Below, piece by piece: positions 5,871 through 13,673 of a DNA stretch of 14,474 bases (its first letter is position 1; each line of letters opens with the position of its first letter). This DNA comes from Deltaproteobacteria bacterium (GTDB lineage Bacteria; Desulfobacterota; Desulfobulbia; Desulfobulbales; Desulfobulbaceae). The stretch spans positions 1 to 14,474 of the forward strand of contig JAJRVA010000055.1 of NCBI GenBank assembly GCA_024277485.1. Direction: 5' to 3'. The position numbers and the translations under genes are program-made. The notes beneath the pieces were generated by a model that did no database searches, was not told where the DNA came from, and saw only the letters and a program-made list of their open reading frames with translations.

Positions 5871-8800
5871 ATGCCTGACGCCAACTTTGTTCATCTCCAC
5901 GTTCACACCCATTATTCCATGCTTGACGGGGCTGTCCGCATAGACGACCTGATACAGCGGGCCATTGACTATAAAATGAAGGCTGTGGCCCTGACTGACC
6001 ATGGCGCCATGTTCGGGGCCCTTGAGTTTTATGACAAGGCCGCCAGGGCCGGAATCAAACCTATTGTCGGGTGTGAGTTTTACATTGCCAGGCAAAGCCG
6101 GTTCAAGAAAGATCAGAATTCAGTCCATAACTTTCATATTGTTTTATTGGCCATGAACTTGACAGGCTACCGGAATCTCATGAAACTTGCCACCTCTGCT
6201 CAGACTGAAGGGTTTTACTACAAGCCTCGAATTGACAACGATTTACTGGCAAAGCACAATGAGGGGCTCATTGCCCTGAGCGCCTGCCTGAACGGTGAGG
6301 TTGCCTGGCGGCTTACCCATAATGACAGGCAAGGTGCACAGAGAAGGGCAGCAGAACTGAAAGAAATGTTTGGTGACAGGTTTTACTTCGAGCTGCAGGA
6401 AAACGGTATCCCGGAGCAGAAAACAGCTAATACCGGCCTGCTGGAACTGTCTGATGAACTTGGCATAAAGGTAGTTGCCACAAACGACTGTCACTATCTG
6501 AACAAGGATGAAGCGTATGCCCACGAGGTGCTTCTCTGCATCCAGACCGGCAGTACCATTTCCAACCCGAAGCGGTTCCGCTTCTCCACCGATGATCTCT
6601 ACTTCAAGCCGCCGGAGGAGATGGCTCAAAACTTCAGTTACTGTCCGGAATCACTTGCAAATACCCTGGAAATTGCTGATCGCTGCAATCTGGAGCTTGA
6701 ATTCGGTAAAAACTATTTCCCAGATTTTCCGATTCCTGAAGGTGAAACCCCTGAATCCCTTTTTGCCAAATCCTGTGCAGACGGCCTGGTAAAGCGCTTT
6801 GACCAGATGAGGGAAATCGGCCGGCTTTCCGAAGAACAGGAGAAAATGTATCGGGCCCGGCTCAAGATGGAGATTCAGGTTATCCAGCAGATGGGATTTG
6901 CAGCCTACTTTCTTATTGTGGCCGATTTCATAAACTGGGCAAAACTGCAGCATATACCAGTCGGGCCGGGCCGCGGATCCGGCGCCGGCAGCCTGGCAGC
7001 CTACTGTATGCAGATCACAGATATTGATCCGATCCCGTACGGGTTGATTTTTGAACGATTCCTGAATGTCGAGCGCATGTCAATGCCGGACTTTGACGTT
7101 GATTTCTGTAAAGACCGCAGGGATGAGGTTATTGAGTATGTCAGAAACAAGTATGGCGGAGAAGAACATGTCGCCCAGATTGTAGCCTATGGAACCATGA
7201 AAGCAAGGGCCGCTATCCGGGATGTGGGAAGGGTGCTTGAAATCCCCCTGCCCAAGGTTGACCGCATCGCAAAGCTTGTACCGGAGGAACTCCAGATAAC
7301 ACTGGCAAAGGCCATTAAAAAAGAACCACGACTGCGTGAAGCGATGAAGGAAGACGATATTCGCGAACTTCTCACTATCGCGCAGACACTGGAGGGACTC
7401 TCCCGCCACAGGAGGACGCACGCTGCCGGGGTGGTTATTTCACCCGGGCCCATGGTCGAATTCCTGCCGCTTTGTATTGGCCAGAACAAGGAAATACTGA
7501 CCCAGTACGACATGAAGTACACCGAGAAAACCGGACTGATCAAGTTCGATTTTTTAGGCCTCAAGACGCTGACGGTTATTGACCGCGCCCTCAAGCTCAT
7601 TGATCAGGATATCGGCACTCAGATTCAGCTTAGCACCATCCCCCTGGATGACCCGAAAACATACGCATTGCTCTGCAAGGCCGACAGCCTCGGGGTGTTT
7701 CAGCTTGAAAGCGACGGTATGCGTGACCTGCTCAAGAGAATGAAACCGGAACAGTTTTCAGACCTCATTGCCCTGGTGGCCCTGTACAGGCCGGGACCTC
7801 TTGAAAGCGGTATGGTTAACACCTTTGTGGAGACCAAACATGGCCACCAACTGCCCGAGTATCCGCTTCCTCAACTCAAGGGCGTCCTGGAAGAAACCTA
7901 CGGCGTTATTGTCTACCAGGAACAGGTCATGAAGATCGCCAACATCCTTGCCGGCTACAGCCTGGGTGATGCGGATATCCTGAGGAGAGCAATGGGGAAA
8001 AAAATTCCCGCCGTCATGGAACAGGAACGTGAGAAGTTCATGGCAGGTGCACGAAAAAAGAACATTCCTGAAGATAAGGCAAAATCTATTTTCGATCTGA
8101 TGGCCAAGTTTGCCGGGTATGGTTTCAACAAGTCTCACAGCGCAGCCTATGCCCTGATCGCCTACCAGACAGCATACCTCAAGGCCCATTATCCGGCCCA
8201 GTACATGGCAGCGCTTCTGACCTGCGACATGGACAACACCGATAAGGTCGTCAAATACATGAACGAGTGCAAGACTCATAATATTGAGGTGCTGCCACCG
8301 GATATCAATGAATCCTTTAAAGACTTTACCGTCATCAATGATCGGATCCGGTTCGGACTTGCTGCAGTGAAAAATGTGGGTGGAGCCGCTCTTATTTCCA
8401 TCATTGAAGAGCGTGAAAAAAACGGCATCTACACATCTCTCAGTGATTTCTGCGGCCGTATCGACCCCAGCCGGGTGAACCGTAAGGTTCTTGAAAGCCT
8501 TATCAAGGCCGGGGCATTTGATTCAACCGGGTGTCTTCGCTCCCAGATGATTGCGGCCCTTGACGAGGTTCTTGACCAGGCCAGGGCAGTACAGAGAGAC
8601 CGTTTAAGTGGCCAGATGAACCTGTTTTCCCTCGGTGACAACAGTCAGGAGGGAAAGAATTTCACCGTGGAAATGCCGGATATTCAGGAATGGCCCAAAC
8701 TGAAAAAACTTGCCTTTGAAAAAGAAACACTGGGCTTTTTTCTTACCGGCCATCCCCTGGAAGGTGTTGTGAATGAGTTGAACATGGTCTCCAACACTTC

Positions 8801-9398
8801 AATCGAGAGGCTGCCCAAGTGGAGCGAGGGAAAGCCGGTACGAATAGGAGGCCTGTTCCAGAGCTTTCGTGAGCACAAGTCAAAAAAAGGAGATCGAATG
8901 GCCTTTGCCGTGCTGGAAGACATGACATCCAGTGTGGAGGTCATCATCTTCCCGCGCACCTTCAGCGAATGCTCACACCTGCTTGAAACGGATGAACCGA
9001 TTGTTGTCGTCGGCCAGGTCCAGCATGGTGAACGGGGGGCCAATGTCATTGCCGAGTCGGTTGAACCGCTTTCACAGGCCCTGGAGAAATACACCCGGGA
9101 CGTAGTCATCTGTGTTCGCGCACAACAGACCTCGCGGCAGCACCTGGAACTGTTGAAAGAGATGTTCTACAACCATCACGGAACCTGCCCGGTGCGGCTC
9201 ACACTCCATTTCGATGGTCGCGGTGAAGTTGATGTCGAGATTTTAAAGGACCTGAAGATACGTCCATCAGCAGAGTTCTTCAGACAGGTGGAGGACGCCC
9301 TTGGATATCCCGCCCTGACCGTTCACATGAAGGAGCCTGAGATTTTCAACAGAAAAAACAGGGCGTACGGTAGTTACAACAGCAAAACAGTCCACTGA
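5871..9398 (+). CDS. dnaE: DNA polymerase III alpha subunit (replicative polymerase)
   Basis: A full-length, 1175-residue DnaE-type replicative polymerase that extends DNA as part of the holoenzyme. The PHP domain (1-280) keeps all nine expected metal ligands: H10, H12, D19, H44, E69, H89, C139, D206, H208. The palm has GPGRGSGAGSLAAY (366-378), the catalytic PDFDVDF (406-412) and the third Asp D560 in KFDFLGL. GFNKSHSAAYALIAY marks the fingers; a helix-hairpin-helix region follows (about 835-880). QMNLF at 915-919 matches the internal beta-clamp binding motif QxxLF. An OB fold (VRIGGLFQSFREHKSKKG to VIIFPRTF, about 985-1030) and a C-terminal tau-binding-like region complete it. No intein or frameshift is seen. 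ATG 5871 has AGGA 9 nt upstream. It stands alone on its strand, 90 nt after the lipoprotein gene, and converges on the zinc-ribbon gene with a 9-nt gap. Confidence 0.98.
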   Translation: MPDANFVHLHVHTHYSMLDGAVRIDDLIQRAIDYKMKAVALTDHGAMFGALEFYDKAARAGIKPIVGCEFYIARQSRFKKDQNSVHNFHIVLLAMNLTGYRNLMKLATSAQTEGFYYKPRIDNDLLAKHNEGLIALSACLNGEVAWRLTHNDRQGAQRRAAELKEMFGDRFYFELQENGIPEQKTANTGLLELSDELGIKVVATNDCHYLNKDEAYAHEVLLCIQTGSTISNPKRFRFSTDDLYFKPPEEMAQNFSYCPESLANTLEIADRCNLELEFGKNYFPDFPIPEGETPESLFAKSCADGLVKRFDQMREIGRLSEEQEKMYRARLKMEIQVIQQMGFAAYFLIVADFINWAKLQHIPVGPGRGSGAGSLAAYCMQITDIDPIPYGLIFERFLNVERMSMPDFDVDFCKDRRDEVIEYVRNKYGGEEHVAQIVAYGTMKARAAIRDVGRVLEIPLPKVDRIAKLVPEELQITLAKAIKKEPRLREAMKEDDIRELLTIAQTLEGLSRHRRTHAAGVVISPGPMVEFLPLCIGQNKEILTQYDMKYTEKTGLIKFDFLGLKTLTVIDRALKLIDQDIGTQIQLSTIPLDDPKTYALLCKADSLGVFQLESDGMRDLLKRMKPEQFSDLIALVALYRPGPLESGMVNTFVETKHGHQLPEYPLPQLKGVLEETYGVIVYQEQVMKIANILAGYSLGDADILRRAMGKKIPAVMEQEREKFMAGARKKNIPEDKAKSIFDLMAKFAGYGFNKSHSAAYALIAYQTAYLKAHYPAQYMAALLTCDMDNTDKVVKYMNECKTHNIEVLPPDINESFKDFTVINDRIRFGLAAVKNVGGAALISIIEEREKNGIYTSLSDFCGRIDPSRVNRKVLESLIKAGAFDSTGCLRSQMIAALDEVLDQARAVQRDRLSGQMNLFSLGDNSQEGKNFTVEMPDIQEWPKLKKLAFEKETLGFFLTGHPLEGVVNELNMVSNTSIERLPKWSEGKPVRIGGLFQSFREHKSKKGDRMAFAVLEDMTSSVEVIIFPRTFSECSHLLETDEPIVVVGQVQHGERGANVIAESVEPLSQALEKYTRDVVICVRAQQTSRQHLELLKEMFYNHHGTCPVRLTLHFDGRGEVDVEILKDLKIRPSAEFFRQVEDALGYPALTVHMKEPEIFNRKNRAYGSYNSKTVH

Positions 9399-9407
9399 CC
9401 CCCGGTT

Positions 9408-9935
9408 TCAGATAAAATTCAGGCCACAGTCCGGACAGGCCCTGTTCCGGGTGGCAAAAGAACAGCCGCACGCCGGACAGGTTGCTTCTTCCGCTGACAG
9501 GTTGAATACGGCATCCACATGGCTCGTATCATGCTCATGCAACACGGTGTTTGAGATATATTCTTTTTGAAATATTGCCAGAATTTCCTCCACGTCCGAC
9601 CTCCTGACAGGCAGGAGTACTTCCGTACCACGGCATCCTTTACCGCAGGACTGACTGTCCCCGACCACCAGAGAGGGAAACCCCTGCCTTTGCAGGAGGG
9701 CCTGCACCTGCTTGATTTCCAGGACAGCGCCCTTCCGGATATCCACCAGTTCATCATCAGGTTGTATTTCCATTGACCGGTCCGGCCGGCCTGTTTTTTT
9801 CTGTTCTTCCATGGCAAGCAGCTGCGAGCCGCTCAACAGTTCCACCGAACAGGTCGCACATTCGATAATGTCCGCCCGGTACTCATCATTGCACTCGGGA
9901 CAGTATTTCAACTCCGGCTCTATTCTGTATTTCAT
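9408..9935 (-). CDS. Zinc-ribbon / DUF2007-like / zinc-ribbon protein
   Basis: A 175-residue cytosolic protein of unknown function. Numbering from ATG 9935, the N-terminus has a zinc ribbon with C12xxC15 and C26xxC29, and the C-terminus has a second with C153xxC156 and C167xxC170 plus an extra C158. Between them, about residues 62-125 (VDIRKGAVLEIKQVQALLQ, GFPSLVVGD, then GTEVLLPVRRSDVEEILAIF) look like a DUF2007 'putative signal transducing' domain, a small ferredoxin-like fold; an additional CGKGC lies inside it. An alternative TTG at 9944 would add three residues, but ATG 9935 is preferred because GGAAG lies 9 nt before it. That ribosome site falls inside the AAAGT repeat tract that fills the gap from hslU. 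It is last in the run hslV-hslU and may be co-transcribed. Role unknown; metal binding and protein-protein contact are the reasonable guesses. Confidence 0.8.
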   Translation of the reverse strand: MKYRIEPELKYCPECNDEYRADIIECATCSVELLSGSQLLAMEEQKKTGRPDRSMEIQPDDELVDIRKGAVLEIKQVQALLQRQGFPSLVVGDSQSCGKGCRGTEVLLPVRRSDVEEILAIFQKEYISNTVLHEHDTSHVDAVFNLSAEEATCPACGCSFATRNRACPDCGLNFI

Positions 9936-9936
9936 A

Positions 9937-9998
9937 CCTTTCAACTTCCAACTTTATACACTTTTTAACTTTATGACTTTACAAACTTTCAACTTATA
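9937..9998 (-). repeat. AAAGT-phased repeat tract filling the hslU/zinc-ribbon gap
   Basis: Read on the minus strand, the tract is eight contiguous 7-9 nt units that, apart from the last, end in AAGT: TATAAGT, TGAAAGT, TTGTAAAGT, CATAAAGT, TAAAAAGT, GTATAAAGT, TGGAAGT, TGAAAGG. The first unit contains the hslU stop codon, and the last two hold the ribosome binding site and the alternative TTG start of the next gene. TGAAAGT and CATAAAGT are shared with the tract at 4496-4523. Confidence 0.85.
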
Positions 9999-11412
9999 AA
10001 ATAAACCGGCTCAGATCTTCATTCTCTGAAATATCCTGTAACTGTTTACGTACGTACTCAGGAGTTATGACAAACTTCGACGCATCCCGCTCAGGAGCTT
10101 CGAATGAAATTTCGTCAAGTACCCGCTCAATAACGGTATGAAGGCGCCTGGCGCCGATATCCTCTGTCTTGCGGTTTACCCCGACCGCAATTTTTGCCAT
10201 TTCCCGTATCGCTTCCTTCTCAAAGTCAAGGTCAATATCCTCGGTTGCCATCAGGGCAACGTACTGTTTGACAAGGGCATTCTGCGGCTCTGTCAGGATC
10301 CTGAAGAAATCTTCCTCGCCAAGGGCGTGCAGCTCGACACGGATGGGAAAACGTCCCTGCAGCTCAGGGGCAAGATCAGATGGTTTGCTCATGTGGAAGG
10401 CACCGCTGGCAATGAACAGAATATGATCCGTCCGGACCGGCCCATACTTGGTGGTAACGGTTGTCCCCTCCACGATAGGCAGCAGATCTCGCTGGACGCC
10501 CTCACGGGAGACGTCAGGTGAACCGGAACCGGCACCACCCCTTGACGTTATTTTATCAATCTCATCAAGGAAAATAATCCCGGACTGTTCTGTTCTTCGC
10601 ACAGCTTTTTCAGACACACTTTCCATGTCGACAAGGTTTTCAGCTTCCTCTTTTTTGAGGAACTCCATGGCCACAGGCACCTTCAACCTCCGCTGCTTTT
10701 TCTTTTTAGGAAACATTTTGCTGAAAGCATCCTGCAGGGAGGACTGCATATCGTCCATGCCGGAGGCGGAAAAGACTTCCACCATGGGCGTTCCAGCCTG
10801 ATCGGGCACAGCCATTTCCACAGTGCGCTCATCAAGCTTTCCCTCGCGCAGCATCCGGCGAAATTTCTCCCTGGTTGACGATGATTCATCATGAGGCAGG
10901 TTTCCTTCTCCACCCGTTACATCTTCTCCCTGGGGCAGCGTTATAACACTTGAATCAGGTGTGTAACCGGCAGGCGGTTCCGGTTGGACGGTGGGTAGCA
11001 GAAGATCAAGCATCTTCTCTTCCGCCAGTTTCCACGCCTTTTCACGGACCACTTCCTGCTCCTCTTTGGTCACCATATTAATGGACAACTGGGTCAGATC
11101 ACGAACCATGGATTCCACATCGCGGCCGACATACCCGACTTCGGTAAATTTGGAGGCCTCGACTTTGATAAACGGGGACTGGGCAAGATGGGCCAGGCGA
11201 CGGGCAATTTCCGTTTTCCCGACCCCGGTGGGCCCTATCATGATGATATTTTTGGGTGCAATTTCCTCGCGCAGCGGGGGTTCTACCTGCTGCCTGCGCC
11301 AGCGGTTACGCAGTGCAATCGCAACCGAGCGCTTGGCGTCGCCCTGGCCGATGATATAACGATCAAGCTCTTTTACTGTTGCACTGGGGATCAGCGCTTT
11401 ACTTTCTCTCAT
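9994..11412 (-). CDS. hslU: HslU, ATPase subunit of the HslVU protease
   Basis: The AAA+ unfoldase of the HslVU (ClpYQ) complex: a hexameric ring that unfolds substrates and threads them into HslV. Visible features are the N-terminal [10 protein letters not shown], Walker A GPTGVGKT (60-67), the pore loop GYVG (93-96), Walker [10 protein letters not shown] (279-287), the RGRF-type [11 protein letters not shown] arginine region (351-361), sensor [12 protein letters not shown] (420-429) and the C-terminal tail DLSRFIL that docks into HslV. At 472 residues it is longer than the 443-residue E. coli protein; the excess lies mainly in the I-domain (about 140-180), which is Pro/Gly/Ser-rich there. 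Its ATG overlaps the hslV stop as ATGA and has no strong ribosome site, consistent with translational coupling. The stop codon is the first element of an AAAGT repeat tract. Confidence 0.98.
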   Translation of the reverse strand: MRESKALIPSATVKELDRYIIGQGDAKRSVAIALRNRWRRQQVEPPLREEIAPKNIIMIGPTGVGKTEIARRLAHLAQSPFIKVEASKFTEVGYVGRDVESMVRDLTQLSINMVTKEEQEVVREKAWKLAEEKMLDLLLPTVQPEPPAGYTPDSSVITLPQGEDVTGGEGNLPHDESSSTREKFRRMLREGKLDERTVEMAVPDQAGTPMVEVFSASGMDDMQSSLQDAFSKMFPKKKKQRRLKVPVAMEFLKKEEAENLVDMESVSEKAVRRTEQSGIIFLDEIDKITSRGGAGSGSPDVSREGVQRDLLPIVEGTTVTTKYGPVRTDHILFIASGAFHMSKPSDLAPELQGRFPIRVELHALGEEDFFRILTEPQNALVKQYVALMATEDIDLDFEKEAIREMAKIAVGVNRKTEDIGARRLHTVIERVLDEISFEAPERDASKFVITPEYVRKQLQDISENEDLSRFIL

Positions 11413-11942
11413 AATTTTTCAACAATAATATTGTGATTGGTATAGATACAGATTGATCCGGCAATTTCCAGGGCTGCCCGGGCAATACTCTCCGCATCAA
11501 GATCCGAATATTGCACCAGTGCTCCGGCAGCAGCCTGCGCATAAGGGCCGCCTGAACCAATGGCAAGGATGCCGTCATCCGGTTCAATCACATCTCCGGA
11601 ACCGGACAGCAGCAGGGAGTGTTTATCGTCAACTGCTACCAGTAATGCTTCGAGCCGGCGCAGGATTCTGTCTGTCCGCCAGTCCTTGGCCAGTTCAACC
11701 GCTGCGCGCATCAGATTCCCGTTGTACTGTTCAAGCTTCTGCTCAAGTTTGTCATACAGGGTGAAGGCGTCGGCCGTGGCACCGGCAAAGCCGGTTATAA
11801 CCTCCCCTTGATACAGGCGGCGGACCTTGGCCGCCTTATGCTTGACAACAACATTGCCGATGGTCACCTGGCCGTCTCCGGCCACCACAACCTCACCCTT
11901 GTGCCGAACGGCAATGATTGTTGTTGATCGTATTTTTTTCAT
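11409..11942 (-). CDS. hslV: HslV, peptidase subunit of the HslVU protease
   Basis: The proteasome-like threonine peptidase that forms a double hexamer with HslU for ATP-dependent protein degradation in the cytosol. The precursor starts with a six-residue propeptide, MKKIRS, followed by [11 protein letters not shown]7 becomes the catalytic N-terminal threonine after processing. GDGQVTIGN (22-30), K39 (equivalent to mature Lys33), [10 protein letters not shown] (51-60) and AIGSGGPYA (127-135) are all family marks. The 177-residue length is normal. The start at 11942 is supported by GGAAA about 9 nt upstream and by the propeptide position. It overlaps hslU by 4 nt and follows the SYLF gene by 50 nt on the same strand, so it may be served by a promoter upstream of that gene. 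Confidence 0.98.
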   Translation of the reverse strand: MKKIRSTTIIAVRHKGEVVVAGDGQVTIGNVVVKHKAAKVRRLYQGEVITGFAGATADAFTLYDKLEQKLEQYNGNLMRAAVELAKDWRTDRILRRLEALLVAVDDKHSLLLSGSGDVIEPDDGILAIGSGGPYAQAAAGALVQYSDLDAESIARAALEIAGSICIYTNHNIIVEKL

Positions 11943-11992
11943 ACATGATTTCCGCTGAATTTGCGCTGCTGTAATTTTTCTTCAGGCACAGC

Positions 11993-12556
11993 TTACAGAG
12001 GCTTAAAGCTGAACTGCTGGCCACTGATTGATGCCTCGTACATAAGCCCCCCGATTCCATCGACAAAAACCGTCATGCCATGGACATAGGAACCTCCGCT
12101 CTGCGTGGTACCGGTTCCGACTCCGGCACCGGCCGAGGATCCTGTAGTCCCGGACTTTGCCCCGGCTGACGCGGTAATGGCGATGGCGGATGCCTCGGCG
12201 CCAAATTCAAAACTGCCGCTGGTAAAGGTATCATACGCCTTTTTATCCTTAAAAAATATTATCTGCCTGTAGGCCTGACCGCCAAGCTGCAGGCCTATGG
12301 AAAGCTGTTTCATGGAGGTCGTCCCGGTCACCTTGTCTCCCACATATACCTGACCCTTTCCGTAGGCCCCGCCTATACCGATACCTCCCTTTCCCACTGA
12401 GGGAAAGACGGCATATCCATATGCACTGGAGAAGTAGAATTGAAGGTTTGAAGCCTTTTTGAAAATCTGAATCGTATCACTGTAATTATCGGCAAAACAG
12501 GGTGAAGCAGCAAAAAAAGCCACCATAAAAAAAAGAAAAAAACGTTTCATCTTCAT
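11993..12556 (-). CDS. Secreted SYLF/YSC84-domain protein
   Basis: A 187-residue exported protein with a SYLF (DUF500, YSC84-like) domain, a fold known from eukaryotic phosphoinositide-binding proteins. The N-terminus is a clear signal peptide: MKMKR, a Phe-rich hydrophobic core, and likely signal peptidase I cleavage after A22 (CFA before DNYS). The mature domain shows AYGYAVFPSVGKGGIGIGG, a GKGQVYVGDK turn, SIGLQLGGQAYRQIIFF, then FEFGAEASAIA and VFVDGIGGLMYEAS, all typical of SYLF. Residues about 128-152 are very rich in Gly, Ser, Ala and Thr and probably form a flexible loop or strand edge. Localisation should be periplasmic or outer-membrane associated; lipid binding is possible, but the bacterial function is not established. 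ATG 12556 is preceded by a strong GGAGG 4 nt away. It sits between xerC and hslVU, an unusual insertion into that cluster. Confidence 0.88.
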   Translation of the reverse strand: MKMKRFFLFFMVAFFAASPCFADNYSDTIQIFKKASNLQFYFSSAYGYAVFPSVGKGGIGIGGAYGKGQVYVGDKVTGTTSMKQLSIGLQLGGQAYRQIIFFKDKKAYDTFTSGSFEFGAEASAIAITASAGAKSGTTGSSAGAGVGTGTTQSGGSYVHGMTVFVDGIGGLMYEASISGQQFSFKPL

Positions 12557-12691
12557 GCTTCCTCCAGTGGGCGTAACACGGCAAGATTTTCAGTGTAATA
12601 CTCGTTTACTATTTAGCATTTTTCTGAGTTGACGTATTCATCTGAAACCATGAGAAATTATTAACAATGCAGGAATAAACTACAGCTTTTC

Positions 12692-12744
12692 AGGCTGAAG
12701 GCTGTGAAGGGAGTTTTTTGCTATCGTCTCATAGCCTGCAGCCT
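12692..12744. repeat. Large imperfect hairpin between xerC and the SYLF gene
   Basis: Two 16-nt arms, 12692-12707 and 12729-12744, pair with one mismatch (12698/12738) and one G-T wobble around a 21-nt loop. The left arm begins AGGCTGAAGGCT and the right arm ends AGCCTGCAGCCT. It lies 9 nt past the xerC stop. On the xerC transcript no U-run follows the stem, so it may block exonucleases or act as a weak terminator rather than be a classical intrinsic terminator. A degenerate mobile-repeat origin is also possible. Confidence 0.6.
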
Positions 12745-12753
12745 CGCACCAAT

Positions 12754-13659
12754 TTATTCTTTTTTTGCCAGGGGATGGGCCCTGTCATACACCATGGTCA
12801 GATGATCCATGTTCAAATGGGTGTACTTCTGGGTCGTGGAAAGACTCACATGGCCGAGAAGCTCCTGGACCGTCCGCAGGTCGGCCCCCATTTCCAGGAG
12901 ATGCGTTGCAAATGAATGCCGCAGGGCATGCGGGGTAACATCAACGGTTATACCGGCCCGCATTCCATACCGCTTGACCATTCGTTCAACGCTGCGAGCC
13001 GTAATTCTACCCCCCCTGCCATTCAGAAACAATGCGTTTTCAGCCGGAGATTTCCCCCGGCAGGCGCACATCCTGATCAGCTCCGTACGCATGGGAAAGT
13101 AGTGCTGCAGGGCCTCTGCCGCGGCGCTGCCGAAGGGCACAACTCGTTGCTTTTTCCCTTTGCCGGTAACCCTAACCATTCCTGTCTCAAAATCAAGATG
13201 ATTTATATCCCTTGATACAAGTTCCGAAACCCGCATGCCGGTTGAGTACATCAACTCCATGACGGCAATATCCCTCTGTGAAAACCTGTCGCCGGACCCG
13301 GGTTCTTCAAGGAGGGAAAAGACCTCATCAACAGTGAGAAATACAGGAATACTTTTTACTCCCCTGGGGTTGACAATTCCTGTCAGCGGGTCATATTTCA
13401 AAACGCCTTCACGGCTCAGGAAGCGGAAAAAGGTACGCAGGGCAGACAGTTTTCTGGCAACGGTGGAGCTGGTGCTGAATGAATAGAGGGAAGCAACAAA
13501 CCGGCGGATATCATCTGAACCGGCATCTTCAATTTTTGTCCTGTCTTTGAGAAAACCGGAAAATTCCTTTACATCCCTGATGTACCCTTTAACGGTGTGA
13601 AGGGAATATCCTTTTTCCACCTCCAGCCAGCTGGCAAATTTTTCGATTGAGTCATTCAA
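12754..13659 (-). CDS. xerC: Tyrosine recombinase XerC/XerD type
   Basis: A 301-residue tyrosine recombinase of the XerC/XerD group, which resolves chromosome dimers at dif with a partner recombinase. An N-terminal SAM-like core-binding domain (about 1-95, with FASWLEVEKGYSLHTVKGY) precedes the catalytic domain. All six catalytic residues are present: R143 in TGMRVSEL, K167 in TGKGKK, H244 and R247 in HALRHSF, H270 in LLGHVS and the nucleophile Y279 in TQKYTH. Several of these match E. coli XerD numbering exactly, although the neighbourhood next to hslVU favours the name xerC. The length and lack of phage or integron neighbours argue for a housekeeping enzyme. ATG 13659 is the earliest start because an in-frame TGA immediately precedes it; the ribosome site is weak. 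The gene starts 14 nt after the rtcB stop, suggesting coupled translation. Confidence 0.92.
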   Translation of the reverse strand: MNDSIEKFASWLEVEKGYSLHTVKGYIRDVKEFSGFLKDRTKIEDAGSDDIRRFVASLYSFSTSSTVARKLSALRTFFRFLSREGVLKYDPLTGIVNPRGVKSIPVFLTVDEVFSLLEEPGSGDRFSQRDIAVMELMYSTGMRVSELVSRDINHLDFETGMVRVTGKGKKQRVVPFGSAAAEALQHYFPMRTELIRMCACRGKSPAENALFLNGRGGRITARSVERMVKRYGMRAGITVDVTPHALRHSFATHLLEMGADLRTVQELLGHVSLSTTQKYTHLNMDHLTMVYDRAHPLAKKE

Positions 13660-13673
13660 CGCAATACACCATT

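Noticed and set aside
9432..9451. CCGGACAG / CTGTTCCGG hairpin near the convergent dnaE end
   Set aside because: It lies inside the zinc-ribbon coding sequence over Cys-Pro-Asp-Cys codons and has no T-run, so it is better explained by coding constraint than as a dnaE terminator.
12754..13659. Phage or integron integrase marking a mobile element
   Set aside because: Length, domain layout and hslVU neighbourhood fit housekeeping XerC; no attachment site, tRNA, cassette or phage genes are nearby.
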